From the NCBI GenBank assembly GCA_947069175.1, contig CAMTDV010000007.1:50177681-50241680 (forward strand): 64,000 nt of DNA, given 5' to 3'. The notes beneath the pieces were generated by a model. The model was not told the DNA's origin. It searched no databases and worked only from the letters and a program-made list of their open reading frames with translations. This DNA is from Scalesia atractyloides. Taxonomy: Eukaryota; Streptophyta; Magnoliopsida; Asterales; Asteraceae. Made by a program: the position numbers and the translations under genes. Shown piece by piece: positions 43,701-54,449 of the stretch (position 1 is the first letter of the stretch; every line of letters starts with the position of its first letter).

Positions 43701-43824
43701 CTTCAAAGCCATCCTCAAAGTGGTGCAAATCATCTTTCCAATCCCATCTTAAGTACACTATTTTCAGTATAGTATTCTTTCACGAGCTTATAGTTTATAC
43801 ATACTTCCTTTCTATCACTCACAT

Positions 43825-44126
43825 ATGGGTATGATGAGGTTATTTTCTTCTTCGATATCTATTGTAAAAGGTTTTAGCAGATTGAGTTCGTGTCGCAACA
43901 GAAATTATCATTGGGATGTGCCAAAAGGTCATCTAGCAGTGTATGTTGGTGAAGAGAAGAAGCGGTGGTTTGTTGTCCCAATATCATACTTAGAACAAAC
44001 GTTCTTCCAAAACTTGTTACGTGAGTTGGAAGAAGAATTCGGTTTTGATCATCCAATGGAGGCCTAACTCTTACATGCCAAGAGGATGTGTTTAACAAGC
44101 TCACATCCATATTACATTCTTTATGA
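43825..44126 (+). pseudogene. SAUR-family small auxin-up RNA gene, one-base frameshift
   Basis: SAUR proteins are short, plant-specific and auxin-inducible; many promote acid growth by inhibiting PP2C.D phosphatases. From ATG 43825 the frame gives a variable N-terminus and then the SAUR core: [40 protein letters not shown] and FGFDHPM. It stops early at 44065-44067 after 80 residues. Adding one G in ATGGAGGCC near 44059 would restore the usual GGL(T)-x-P/T-C-x-EDVF ending and a stop at 44124-44126, about 100 residues as normal for the family. Either a recent null allele or a sequencing error. No intron. A TATA box lies upstream. This is the only conventional host gene in the window. Confidence 0.85.
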
Positions 44127-44473
44127 TATATATTGTAGAGATTCGGCAGATTTACGCCAAGTGACATGGTAATCTTCTATTGTGTTATACACTATTTGAT
44201 ACTCGTTTTGTGTGCTATATATATGTATTTGACACTCTAGTGAAATCACCCAAATTTTTTAAGTGTGATTCTCACTCTTTACCAATGAAGAGCCTTCATT
44301 CTTCACAATTGTTTATTGTTGTTCTGTAACCCCTTTTGACGGATATACATAGAAGTCTATCAATGTTGAAGTGTGTATTTCAAGGTACTGGAAACAACGT
44401 TAAACTTACGCTCTCTTAAAACTAATCTTAAATCTGCACTATTATGGGACTTCAACCTCCACCATTTTGTTTT
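44127..44473. other. 3' flank of the SAUR gene
   Basis: AT-rich; probably holds the SAUR 3' UTR. No clear downstream destabilising (DST) element was identified. No other gene. Confidence 0.4.
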
Positions 44474-45520
44474 CATAAGCATGATAAACTAAGCTCTAGA
44501 AAGAGATAGAGTTAATGACCAAAACTTAGGACGGAACGCAAAGGTCGCGAACATTGCAATAGAAATGAAATGTCACATATGTGGAACTATTGAAAATGTT
44601 ACCTACTGTAAAAAATACTTTGCAGAACTAAATTGTCGTCACAATTAGACAACAATAAATTAAATTAGTTCCACTCACAATAGCGTTCCAAAATTGTTAC
44701 GAAAACTAAAATAAAAAATCAGTCTTAATATTTAACAAAATAATACAGTAATATGTAGCAACTTTTATATATATAAAAAAAGTAAAATGCCATTTTCTTC
44801 TTCTTCTGGAATATGATTTCGAAGTCATTTCATAAGCATGATAAAAAAAACTCTAGAAAGAGGTATAGTTAATGACCAAAACTTACGACGGAACACAAAG
44901 GTCGCAAACGTTGCAATAGAAATGAAATGTCACAGATGTGGAAACTATTGAAAATGACACCTACTATGAAAAATATTTTGCAAAACTAAATTGTTGTAAC
45001 ACATTAGACAACAATAAATTAAATTAGTTCCACTCACAAAAGCGTCGCAACATTTTTACGAAAACTAAAATACAAAATTAGTCTTAATATTTAACAACAT
45101 AATCCAGTATTGTGTCGCAACTTTTATATATAAAAAAGAGTAAAATGCCATTTTCTTCTTCTAGAATATGATTTCGAAGTCATTTCATAAGCATAATAAA
45201 CAAAACTCTAGAAAGAGTAGTGTTAATGACCAAAATTTACGACGGAATGCAAAGGTCGCAAACATTGCAAAAGAAATGAAATATCACAGATGTGGAACTA
45301 CTGAAAATGATACCGACCGTAAAAATACTTTATAGAACTAAATTGTCGTCACAACTAGACAACAATAAATTAAATTAGTTCCACTCATAAAAGCGTCACA
45401 ACAATTGTTACGAAACTAAAATAAAAAATCAATCTTAATATTTAACAACATAATGCAGTATTATGTAGCAACCTTTATAGATAAAAAAGAGTAAAACTTT
45501 TTCTGTTTTTTTTTTATAAT
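44474..45520. repeat. three tandem repeats of ~356 bp
   Basis: Units start at 44474, 44831 and 45186 with CATAAGCAT(G/A)ATAAA and contain ACGACGGAA(C/T)(G/A)CAAAGGTCGC and TAGACAACAATAAATTAAATTAGTTCCACTCA. The third is slightly shorter. Motifs such as GGTCGCAAAC and GTCGCAACA suggest subterminal repeats of a CACTA-type transposon. Confidence 0.85.
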
Positions 45521-45967
45521 AATTCATTTATTAAACTCTCCCCTTTAACCCACTTATATTCAACCTTAATAACCCTAATTCAAATCAATTCACTTCACAC
45601 CACCACCACAGCCTATGGTCGGCCGGCCATTAATCGGAATCAGTCGGAAATGGAAGCTCTTTAGTATCTAGTTCCTCTTCGTTGTCTTAGATGGCCCATC
45701 AAAACTAACCAAAACCTAAACCTCTACACCCATTCTTTTCTCCCAACCAGTGACCACCCACCTTACAACTGATACTACCGGAAAATCGACCACCGCAAAC
45801 CCTACCAATGCTCTATTATGTAGGCACACACTCACCAGCGACGAAATTTCAGCTTAAATTCACCCAACACTTCTCATGTAAACACCGCAGAAACAGATAA
45901 CACCATTCACCAATCTAAACCCGTTCTTAACCTATTCAAGCAATTAAGCCTAAATCCATAATTATTC
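45521..45967. other. no recognisable gene
   Basis: CCACC/ACC-rich sequence on the plus strand between the tandem repeats and the copia LTR. GTGGTGG-rich sequence at 48600-48740 on the other side of the copia element may be its counterpart within a larger element. No ORF of note. Confidence 0.4.
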
Positions 45968-46393
45968 TGAAGTTCTAATTCCCACACATCCTAAAGTACA
46001 AGGGTTGTTTAGTAATTAGATTATAAATAGTTTATATTAGGAATAAATAAGTTATGCAAGTACGGGGACTAGATGCGAGAATATAGAAGTTTGTAACCTA
46101 CAAACGAAAGGATGCGATGTCTCCAAGAGACACACTTTTCTCTGATCGACGGCTTCAAGCTAAGAACAAGGGACGCACCTTTTCAACATTCAATCACATC
46201 CACAAGTTCTAGAATTACAACCGTTCGTGAGGAGATACGTCTCTAGAATCGCACTGTTCGTTAGTATAAATATGTTTTGTTTATTTCAATTGTAATTATG
46301 AGAATCTCTTATACTTTCACATTCTATATAACTATTTATTCGATTGTTCGTAGTTTATCTTTGTGTTCGTGTTCGTAAGGGTTCTAACCAACA
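45968..46393 (+). repeat. 5' LTR of copia element F
   Basis: Starts TGAAGTTCTAAT and ends CTAACCAACA. Shares GTACGGGGACTAGATGC, CTGATCGACGGCTT and TACTTTCACAT blocks with the 3' LTR, with scattered differences. A TATA-like ATAAATATG lies near 46266. Confidence 0.85.
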
Positions 46394-46394
46394 G

Positions 46395-46406
46395 TGGTAT
46401 CAGCAC
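46395..46406 (+). promoter_or_regulatory. primer-binding site, element F
   Basis: TGGTATCAGCAC directly follows the 5' LTR after one G; close to the TGGTATCAGAGC initiator tRNA-Met complement. Confidence 0.75.
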
Positions 46407-46659
46407 ATGTTCAAATCTGGGAAGAAGAAGCCGATTGGAACATCATAACCAGGTTCTCTGAATTTATTTTTTAGGTTTTGTATTCGTCTCAAAATTGAAT
46501 TGCAGTTTTATTAATTGATTGACTACAATAAAAGATTTTCATTCGTTTGAATTCTATTTTGAAATTCAATCTCGAATCAAATCTGTTTTTCAAAAAGAAC
46601 ATAAAATATATTTTACAAAAGAACGCTTCAAAACGAATAGCAAGTTAGAAGTTCGAGAA

Positions 46660-46905
46660 AATCCTGTGTGGTAATTTAAACCTGTGTGGTACGAAATCCT
46701 TTGTGGTACAAAACCTTCGTGGTAGAAATCCTTTGTGGTACAAAACTTTCGTGGTACAACCTTCGTGGTATATAACCTTCGTGGTGACAAGACCTGTGTG
46801 GCAAAGCAAGAAAGAAAGACATTTGTGACAAAGAAGACCTGTGTGGCAATCTAAAAACCTATGTGGTACAAGCAAGTTGAAAAACCTGTGTGGTGCAAGC
46901 AAGAA
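46660..46905 (+). repeat. GTGGTA minisatellite in the leader of element F
   Basis: About twelve imperfect units of the type CCT(G/T)(T/C)GTGGTAC-A/N, spaced 15-35 bp, for example CCTGTGTGGTAC, CCTTCGTGGTAG and CCTTTGTGGTAC. Spacing loosens to the right, where units are interspersed with AAGAAAGA runs. Confidence 0.75.
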
Positions 46906-46997
46906 GAAAGATTGAAGTAAAGCAAGGAAGATAGGAAAGAAAAAGTCAAAGAAAGCAAATCAGAAAGGAACTATGCCATGAAAAGACTATAAAGAAA

Positions 46998-47900
46998 GCA
47001 TGTCAACGTCAATCCGCAAGAAAGGAAATATATCCCTTCAATGCCCAAAGTTGACTAAATCGAATTACACCCAGTGGGCAATCTTATTGGAAAGGATCTT
47101 AAAGGCATATAGTCTTGGGACACGGTTGTCTCAAAAGAAGGAGGAGATGAGAAAAAGGCGCATACAACGAAAGCAATGATCTTCCAAACATTACCGGGAG
47201 ATATTCTAATTCAAGTTGCGCAATACGAAAGTGCAAAGGAAGTTTGGGATGCAATCAAAGTTTGATATCTTGGAGCCGATATGGTTCAGAAAGCGCGTCT
47301 GCAAACTTTTAGAAGTGAATTAGAATCCTTGAAGATGGGAGAAAACGAAACCATAAGTAGTTTTGCAAGCAAGTTGAGTGGTATAAAATCCAAGTTTAAA
47401 AGCCTTGGTACCACCATCAAAGATAAGAAGATTGTAAGGAAATTACTTATCTCTGTTCCGAAGAAGTTTCTACCGATTGTGGCATCCATCGAGCAATATT
47501 CAGAAATAGATAAAATGACATTTGAAGAAGCAGTTGGTAGGATTAGAACATTTGAAGAACGCCTCAAGAGCCAAAACAAACAATAATCTCTTAACGGCAA
47601 GTTTCGACAATTATTCCGGAAATTGGCATCATGGAATAGGACGGGGCAATCAAAAGCATGGTAGAGGACGTGGAGGAAGTTCGTTTAGAGAGGAATAGGA
47701 TGTGGACGAAATATGGATCGAGGAAATAGAGACAAGAGTGAGTTCAAGTGTTACGGATGTGGTGAATTTGGTCACTTCGCATACTAGTGTAGCAAGCGAA
47801 AATATGAAGAAAAAGAGAAGGACGAAAGGCTCATCTTGCATTGGAAGAAGAACCAATGCTATTGCAAGTCAAGAAAGTTGAAGACCTACAACAACTCAAG
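46998..47900 (+). pseudogene. copia gag, element F
   Basis: From ATG 46998: a SIRKKG start, CPKLTKSNYTQWAILLERIL (typical copia gag N-terminus), a frameshift near 47115, then PGDILIQVAQYESAKEVWDA and a TGA at 47263-47265. The longest open part is 47281-47586 (ARLQTFRSELESLKMGENET, SKLSGIKSKFKSLGTTIKD), the UBN2-type capsid core. A zinc knuckle CYGCGEFGHFAY*C at about 47750-47790 has a TAG before the last Cys. It packages element RNA in this family; disabled here. Confidence 0.82.
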
Positions 47901-47913
47901 GATGTTCGTGATT

Positions 47914-47926
47914 AGGGGGGGGGGGG
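47914..47926 (+). promoter_or_regulatory. poly-G polypurine tract, element F
   Basis: A run of 12 G (AGGGGGGGGGGGG) a few bases before the 3' LTR. A plain G-run is unusual but in the right position. Confidence 0.6.
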
Positions 47927-47930
47927 TGAA

Positions 47931-48351
47931 TGAAGTTCTAATCCTTCACATCCTAAAGTACAAAGGTTCTTAATTAGATTATAAATACTTTATATTAGGA
48001 ATAGATAAGTTATGCAAGTACGGGGACTAGATGCAACAAAATAGAAGTTTGTAACCTACAAACCAAAGGATGTGATGTCTCCAGGAGACACACCTTTCTG
48101 ATCGACGGCTTAAAGCCAAGAACAAGGGAAACAACTCTTCAACATTCAATCACATCCATAAGTTCAAGAGTTACAACGGTTCGTGAAGAGACACGTCTCT
48201 ACAATCGCACATGTTCGTTTAGCATAAATAGGTTTTGTTTATTTTAATTGTAATCATCAGAATCTTTTATACTTTCACATACTATATAGTTTTTCATTCG
48301 ATTGTTCGAAGTTTATCTTTTTGTTTGTGTTCGTAAGAGTTCTGACCAACA
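47931..48351 (+). repeat. 3' LTR of copia element F
   Basis: Starts TGAAGTTCTAAT and ends CTGACCAACA; partner of 45968-46393. Confidence 0.85.
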
Positions 48352-49138
48352 TGTTCAAGTAAGCTTCAATTACTCAAGTAAGCTTCATTGTTCATTCACT
48401 TTGTTATTTAATTTTGCATATGGATCTGAACTTTAAAACATAAAGGAATTGGGTTGCAGCGGTGATGTTTTGAGGTCTGGTTGGCTAGTTTTGGTTGAGA
48501 TATGAGGCGGATTGGAACGCACCATCTTCAACTGTATATATGCCAAGAATGGTTCATCGGAGATCTATTCAAAAGCATATGTTTAGATCTTCTATTTTCA
48601 CCGGCGAAGGTTGAATTTTTGGGGACACAGGTCGATTTTTGGTGGTTGCTGTTGTTTAGTGGTGGTGTTTGGATTTTTAAAATCATAGAAAAAGTCAATG
48701 TAGAGGGAGAGAATGACTGTTGTGGGTGGGAATAAAATTAGAGGGAAAAAATAAAGGTATAATTAAAATAATAGACAAAATGACGAAATTGCCATTGAGA
48801 CAGGAATTTCAGTCACTAAATTTGGTCGCAGAAAATTTTGCTCGCAAAAGTTAGCGGTGACATTGCTTTCAAATGATAGTTTTCGGTATTCAAATATTTA
48901 GTCACAGTCACAATTTGATATGGTCGCAAATGATACTTGATTCATGTCGCCATATGTACTTATTGTAACGTGACTCAGTTGCTAAATTACCACTCGTTTG
49001 GAGGTGGGATTTTAAATCTCTAAATTTGGTTGCAAAGATCAGGCGGTTGATCATTTTGAAGTGCTGAATCTTAATTTGGTTGGAAAGATTAGTTGCAATT
49101 GCAACGGGACAGTTGCAAATGACCAATTTTCTAGTATA
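48352..49138. other. flank and CACTA-like subterminal region
   Basis: 48352-48780 has no recognised gene. From 48780 to 49135 the motifs TTTGGTCGCA, GGTCGCAAATGAT, TTGGTTGCAAAGAT and GTTGCAAATGACC recur, ending CTAGTATATG at 49138. Confidence 0.5.
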
Positions 49139-50361
49139 TGAATTTTTTGATAACAACCCCCTATTGTTGGTAATTCACAAGAGTAACGTTGTGTCACAAA
49201 TAAGACACTTTTACTACTTTTTCGTGTCTTTATATTACTAAGGAAGGCTTTTGACCTATTTTAGTCATCCCGTAAGCAATAAATTAGTTTTTTAGAATGG
49301 CTAGATCAAGTACATAAGACCCGGATTCGATACGACTCATCTACTCCAAGGACACTTCAAAGTAGGAATCAATACATTAGTTAACCATGTCTATAAGTTA
49401 TATCGTAGTATTTGGTATATATCATTTTTATTGTATTTTCTACATGTTATATCTTTTTGGATGCTGCTTGTGTTGAAATGACAAATAACTAGTAGGGGAT
49501 GGTACAGACGCCTTCTAGGCTCCATGGCTTAAAGAGATCCGCAAAACAATAACTGTTAGTTTTAACGCAATAGAGGAACTCCTGCATTTGAATTCCCATG
49601 TGAGAATAAGTTTTATGTTATTGGGGAGTGTAAGGAATTGATAGAGTGAAATGAGTGTGAGTGTAAGAGAAGGGAGTGTAAATTGTTAACTGAGATGCCT
49701 AAGACATCTGTATATAGTGGATACCCTCATTCCAGTTGGCTTAGACGACCAGCTCATTGGCTAAAAGAGGTAAGATGAGATTCTCATTCCTAGTTGCATG
49801 TAAGACTTTACCCTTTTAGGCGAGTGGGGATTTTACCTAGTGGATATCAAATTCCCTCACTCAACCATGTGCTTTAGTGGGCATGGGGACTCGTATTCAG
49901 CGGTTAGACATGGAATGATGTTACTTTTGAGATGAAATGTTATTGTTGACGTCCCATCACAATATATGCTTTCGAACCTTTAACCCTTAAGCCTAGGAGA
50001 CCAATGTTGGAAGCTGGTGGCAAAATGGTTATCTTTTCGTAGTGAGCTCACCCACGTCACCAAATCCCTAGTTAGAGATATTTATGGAATGGTGATGAAT
50101 GATTCCGACTTTACTTCCTTAAATGCTTCTTTGGTTAGCCACAAAGCTTTTTTGCTTCATTGCTTTTCGTTCTGCGTTCTTTTATTTAATTTTTTTTATG
50201 ATTTTTGATTTGTTTGATTTGACAATCGTAGCATGGCGGATATTATTGCCTACTTGTCAGTTGCAAGTATCTTCAAGTGCTTTTGAATTTTGAATTTATA
50301 TGACCTATCACTTTCTTTTCATAGGATTCCATTACAAGCTTTTAAGAGGAAACCCTAAGCG
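49139..50361. other. no confidently recognised gene
   Basis: Mixed sequence left of the Athila-type element. A possible exon-like segment with a TTTTCATAG acceptor ends at the insertion point (50332-50361) and would continue at 56820, ending GAG|GTTAG. This may belong to the interrupted host element represented at 57120-57480. Confidence 0.3.
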
Positions 50362-50366
50362 CCGTT

Positions 50367-51481
50367 TGACGGGTGGTCCATTGGACAACCCTCAAGTGCT
50401 TTAAAACAATCAGTATTCTGCACTTAATTGGGTTAATATTATGATTTGATAACTACGGTGTATGTGGCTTTGCAGGTACCGAAGAACATAAACAAGTGAT
50501 TTTAACGTGTTTTGATGGGAGCTTGCACTTGACCAAGAGAGGATGAAGACATGGAGAGTTGATAAAAGAACAAAAATGGAAAAACTGCTGACCACCACTT
50601 GTGGTAGTGTTGATTCTTCTATGCACCTTTAAGCCAGTCTCTTGGGGCCGTAAGGAAATTCTGACCACCGTAGCTTAGGGTGGTCAGCAACAAGCAAAGT
50701 GTAACGGCCCATTTTAACTCATTTTTAAGGGTTTTTCATATATCAATCATTGGGGAACGTTTTGTAGAGCTTAGAGGCGATTTTTGAGATTCTTATGGGT
50801 TCTAAACAATTTCTAAACATAATTTTGGTGTTTGTTGATTCCTATGAACAAAACAATTGAAGTATTGTTCCAGAACATGAGAGGCTAGAACTCCTTGTGA
50901 TCATCTTGAGTGGAAGGTTTGTTAAACAATTGTGTTTCAGTTTCTGATTTCTAGAATAATAACTTGATATATTTGTAGTTGTTATGGTGTTTGGATTTTT
51001 GTTGGTAAATTGTCAATTGATATGTTAATCATTGCTTTAGTCGTACGTTCTTGTGTCGTTGACAATGAGATATCACGGGGAGGTTTAAGGGGATATTAGT
51101 CAATTGGTCATCGGGTAATAACCTCGCATTGTAATGATCGAGTACTTAGTTCCCTTTATCACGAGCAATTAATCAAACACGAGTCATGTATATGTGATCT
51201 TTCTAGTTGAAGTTGAAACACATGCGTTACTTGAACCGGAAACTTAAGATGATCACTTGCTTTTAAATCTGTTAAACAACCAATCATTGAATTGTTATTA
51301 TTTAAAATCTAAGACCACAAACCAAAAATTCAGAATTTAATTTCTTGCACTTTAGGTAATTTAGTCAAAGTATTAAAACCTTAGATAACGCAATTTGCAC
51401 AACTCCCTGTGTTCGATACCCACTTATGCTAGCTAGTAGCAGTATTTGGATTAAATTTACGTGAACTACAACATCACGTCA
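50367..51481 (+). repeat. 5' LTR of element G
   Basis: 1115 bp, alignable with the 3' LTR throughout. Contains the CCGTAGCTTA(G/C)GGTGGT imperfect palindrome near 50667 and GACCACC repeats around 50590-50690. Confidence 0.88.
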
Positions 51482-51486
51482 AATTT

Positions 51487-51500
51487 TGGCGCCGTTGCCA
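51487..51500 (+). promoter_or_regulatory. primer-binding site, element G
   Basis: TGGCGCCGTTGCCA, five bases after the LTR end. Plant Athila/Tat elements typically have TGGCGCCGTTGCCGGGG here. Confidence 0.8.
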
Positions 51501-51598
51501 TGGATTAGTGCGCAACGTGTATTATCTTTGAGTTAGTTTAGTTTGTTATTTTTCCGGGTTTACGCTGGTTGTGTTAGTGTGCAGGTATTTACAGGTGC

Positions 51599-53520
51599 AT
51601 GCATACTAGAGGCTCTAACAGGCTATCACCATTGGCATTTGATCCGGAGATCGACTGGACTTTACGATGCAAAAGGGTTTTGTTACGTGAAAACAACATT
51701 AGTGGTTCCCCAACAACACCTACTACACCAATTTCACCACTTAATACCATGGAACAATTACCTACCACCACAAGCCAAACATCACGTACACACCTCCACT
51801 AATTCCTACAACCCACCCAACTTCAACACACGAAGTTGAACCCATCCACGCTGCATCCATGGTTCCACCATTCTCATCCTTTTTCCCAACATCCGGTCAA
51901 TCATCATCCATCCAATATCCAATACCAAGTCAAACTATACCAAGTTCAACCATTATCCATACCTCCTCCACATTTCAACCACCAACCCAACCCGGTCTCC
52001 ATTATCCTTCCTCACAGTTTGTGCAATCGTCGGGTGTACGGAGAGACGGGTTTGATGATTGATACGAAGAAGAATTCGGAGGGTACGAAGAAGAAGAAGA
52101 AGGGTATTACTATGGGGGTGATGGAAGTAACTTGGGACCTCAAGGGGGAGTGGGTTACTCTCAAAGGCAACCATTGGAACAAGGACAAGAAATGATTAGG
52201 CAACCCACGGGGGTGCAACAGATTCGTCCTCAAGGACCACCGTTCCAACGACCTATGTCTTTACAACAGGTCCAAGTTCTACATCAACAACCTCAGTTTC
52301 AAAGACCGATGCATCAACCTCAATATCAACAACAATATGCACCTCAAGGGCTAAGACAATGTCAAGCGGGTGGACCAAGAGTACCGTTGGGTGCTCCGCA
52401 AAGACATCATCGAGAGGTAGTAAGGGGGATTGAAGCACATTTTAGGCCACTCATCACTAATAATCCTTCTCCGGTGGTGATACCCATCACCCGGATGGAA
52501 GGACATTTGAGGTTAGAACGGCCGTACTTCAAAGTTTGCCGAAGTACAAAGGACTAGCAATGGAGGAACCCTACTTCCATTTGGAAACATATGATTCTAT
52601 TTGCAACACTATTGGAGGGCAAGGTTTTTCGTCAGTTGATGTTAAGTTGGTACTTTTCCAATTCTCTTTAGAAGATAAGGCAAAGAGGTGTTTTCATACT
52701 CTACCCTTCGCATCAATCTATACATGGGCTGATATGCAACAAAGATTTTTAGAAGAATTTTTCACGGCCCAAAAGACTAATTAGACTAGGCGGAGCTTGA
52801 GAAGTTTTCAACAACAACCAGGTGAGATGTTTTATGAAGCATTTGAGAGGTTTAACATGATGTTAAAAAATTGTCCTCATCATGGCATTGCACTTTTGGA
52901 GTTATTGAATGCTTTTCATGAGGGGTTGAGTTCGGAAGATGCTCGTGATTTAATATCCATCACTAATGGTACGTTTGGTACCAATTTTGAGCAAGATGAT
53001 TGGGCATTATTGGAGCAAATGGCGGTCACGTCTAAAAGAAAAGCGCAATCTTCAAGAAGGGCAAGGTATTTTATTGCAAGACCTCAAGTTTATGCGGTAG
53101 ATGATGGAGGGGTACAAGCAACGAATCGGGTATATGATGTTTGTTACTAATTGTAATGAATTGGGTCATGCAGCGGATGTGTGTTTGGTGGGTGTGGTTG
53201 AAGGTCAAGTAGAAGAGGTGCATGCTATTCAAGGGGGTGGTCATAATTTTAACATGAACTCGAACACATACCACCCTGGGTTGAGGAACCATCCCAATTT
53301 TTGTTATGGGAACCCGGCGAATCAAGCGAATCCAAATTTCCAAGGAGCTAAACAAAATTTTATTCCACGCCAACAATACAATCAAGGTCAAACTTCATCA
53401 AGTGGGAATGAAGTTATGGATATGCTCCAGATGATGCAACAAGATATGCAAAAGAGGAATCAACTGGAAGACGCTCAGGCAGAAAAGGATGAGATTGGGG
53501 ACAAAGCCTCCAATCACTGA
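51599..53520 (+). pseudogene. gag, element G
   Basis: Likely start at 51599 (MHTRGSNRLSPLAFDPEIDW), followed by a P/Q/T-rich N-terminal region broken by stops near 51800 and 52062. The gag core is clear at 52536-53150: YFHLETYDSICNTIG, KLVLFQFSLEDKAKRCFHTL, ADMQQRFLEEFF, then TAG (52782-52784), then RRSLRSFQQQPGEMFYEAFE and RFNMMLKNCPHHGI. The zinc knuckle CYNCNELGHAADVC at 53143-53183 is split by a one-base insertion. The C-terminal part to 53520 is N/Q-rich with DMLQMMQQDMQK, probably coiled-coil. Structural protein of the particle; not intact. Confidence 0.82.
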
Positions 53521-53528
53521 CCACACAG

Positions 53529-54449
53529 ATGGGGCAGCTGGCTAGTGAGGTAGCAGCTTTGAAGGAGCAGAATGGGAAACTTCCAAGTGAAACGCAAACT
53601 AACCCAATGAATACAAAGAACATACCGATCAACGGGGTAAGTTTCGTTCCTAAAAATGATAAATGTTTTATTGCTTCTGTTGTTCATGTGAGTGCAGGTG
53701 TGAATGAAACAAGTGTCGAGAGAGGTGGAAGTGATGTGGGGGAACCAGTTATCCCGATTCAAGTTGGGAAGTTCAAGATACACAAAGCATTGTTGGATTA
53801 TGGAGCAGGGATGAACGTTCTCCCAGGTAGCCTGTACGACTAGTACGATTTTGGTCCATTACATGAGATTGATAGCATGGCGGTGTTCACGGATGCTAGC
53901 TGGAAGCAACCCCGAGGGGTTGTGAAAGACGTAATGATACAATTGGGCGAGTTTCACTACCAGGTGGATTCTATAGTGATCGACTACGCACCGTTGAAGA
54001 CTTACGAGCAGCCGCAGGTAGTGTTGGGTCGTCCATTCTTGTATATGGGAAACACTCAAATCGATTGCAGAAACGAAATGGTCACTATGAGCTATGAGAA
54101 TCGTAAGTTATACTTTAATGTGTTTTTAAAATCCATTCATTACGATCTTGTTAATGACTTGAGTCACATAGTTGCTACTAACGAACATGTTTCAAGTGTT
54201 AGCACAGTCAGGTCTATTGCAAGTGGTGTTGATGTGCATAGGTTTGAGTTGAAGAACAGTGAAAATCAGGCAAGGAAGAAGGCGAGTGTGTGTAGGAGAG
54301 CGGGCAAAGGAAAACCACCCGATGGGGGGATTAGATGGGGTGATGAGGCTGAATTTGACCCCAATTGGCGTGAAACTGCAAACTCTCCAAGAAATTGGAT
54401 TCAATATGGAGAGAAATGGGAAAGTAAGGGTTCATTTGAACCACCTTGA
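53529..54449 (+). pseudogene. aspartic protease region, element G
   Basis: Two open segments separated by a TAG at 53841-53843. The active site reads LLDYGAGMNVLPGSLYD where family members have LLDLGASVNLLP; the catalytic D is kept. Downstream are PRGVVKDVMIQLGEFHYQVD and VVLGRPFLYMGNTQIDCRN, the conserved C-terminal half. After about 54130 the sequence becomes linker-like and ends at 54447-54449. In intact relatives RT would follow; here it does not. Confidence 0.82.

Larger units (their letters stand above)
45968..48351 (+). mobile_element. gag-only Ty1-copia element F
   Basis: Two similar LTRs (45968-46393, 426 bp; 47931-48351, 421 bp) bound a 1.54-kb internal region with an initiator-Met primer site, a minisatellite leader, a broken copia gag and a poly-G polypurine tract. 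Protease, integrase and RT are absent. Flanking pentamers TATTC (45963-45967) and TGTTC (48352-48356) agree at 4 of 5 positions, a probable target-site duplication. Confidence 0.85.
44474..49138. mobile_element. possible non-autonomous CACTA-like element
   Basis: The right end reads, as reverse complement, CATATACTAGAAAATTGG at 49138, a degraded version of CACTA termini (CACTACTAGAAAA). It is followed inwards by many GTCGCAAAT/GGTTGCAAA motifs at 48780-49135, as in CACTA subterminal regions. The tandem repeats at 44474-45520 carry similar GTCGC motifs. The left terminus was not found and no transposase is present. The copia element 45968-48351 would be nested inside. Confidence 0.38.

Noticed and set aside
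44474..45520. CRISPR-like or satellite array
   Set aside because: Only three units of ~356 bp with no spacers; a plant nuclear context makes CRISPR irrelevant, and three units are too few to call a satellite.
51953..52248. Minus-strand open frames opposite gag of element G
   Set aside because: Shadows of the P/Q-rich gag N-terminus.
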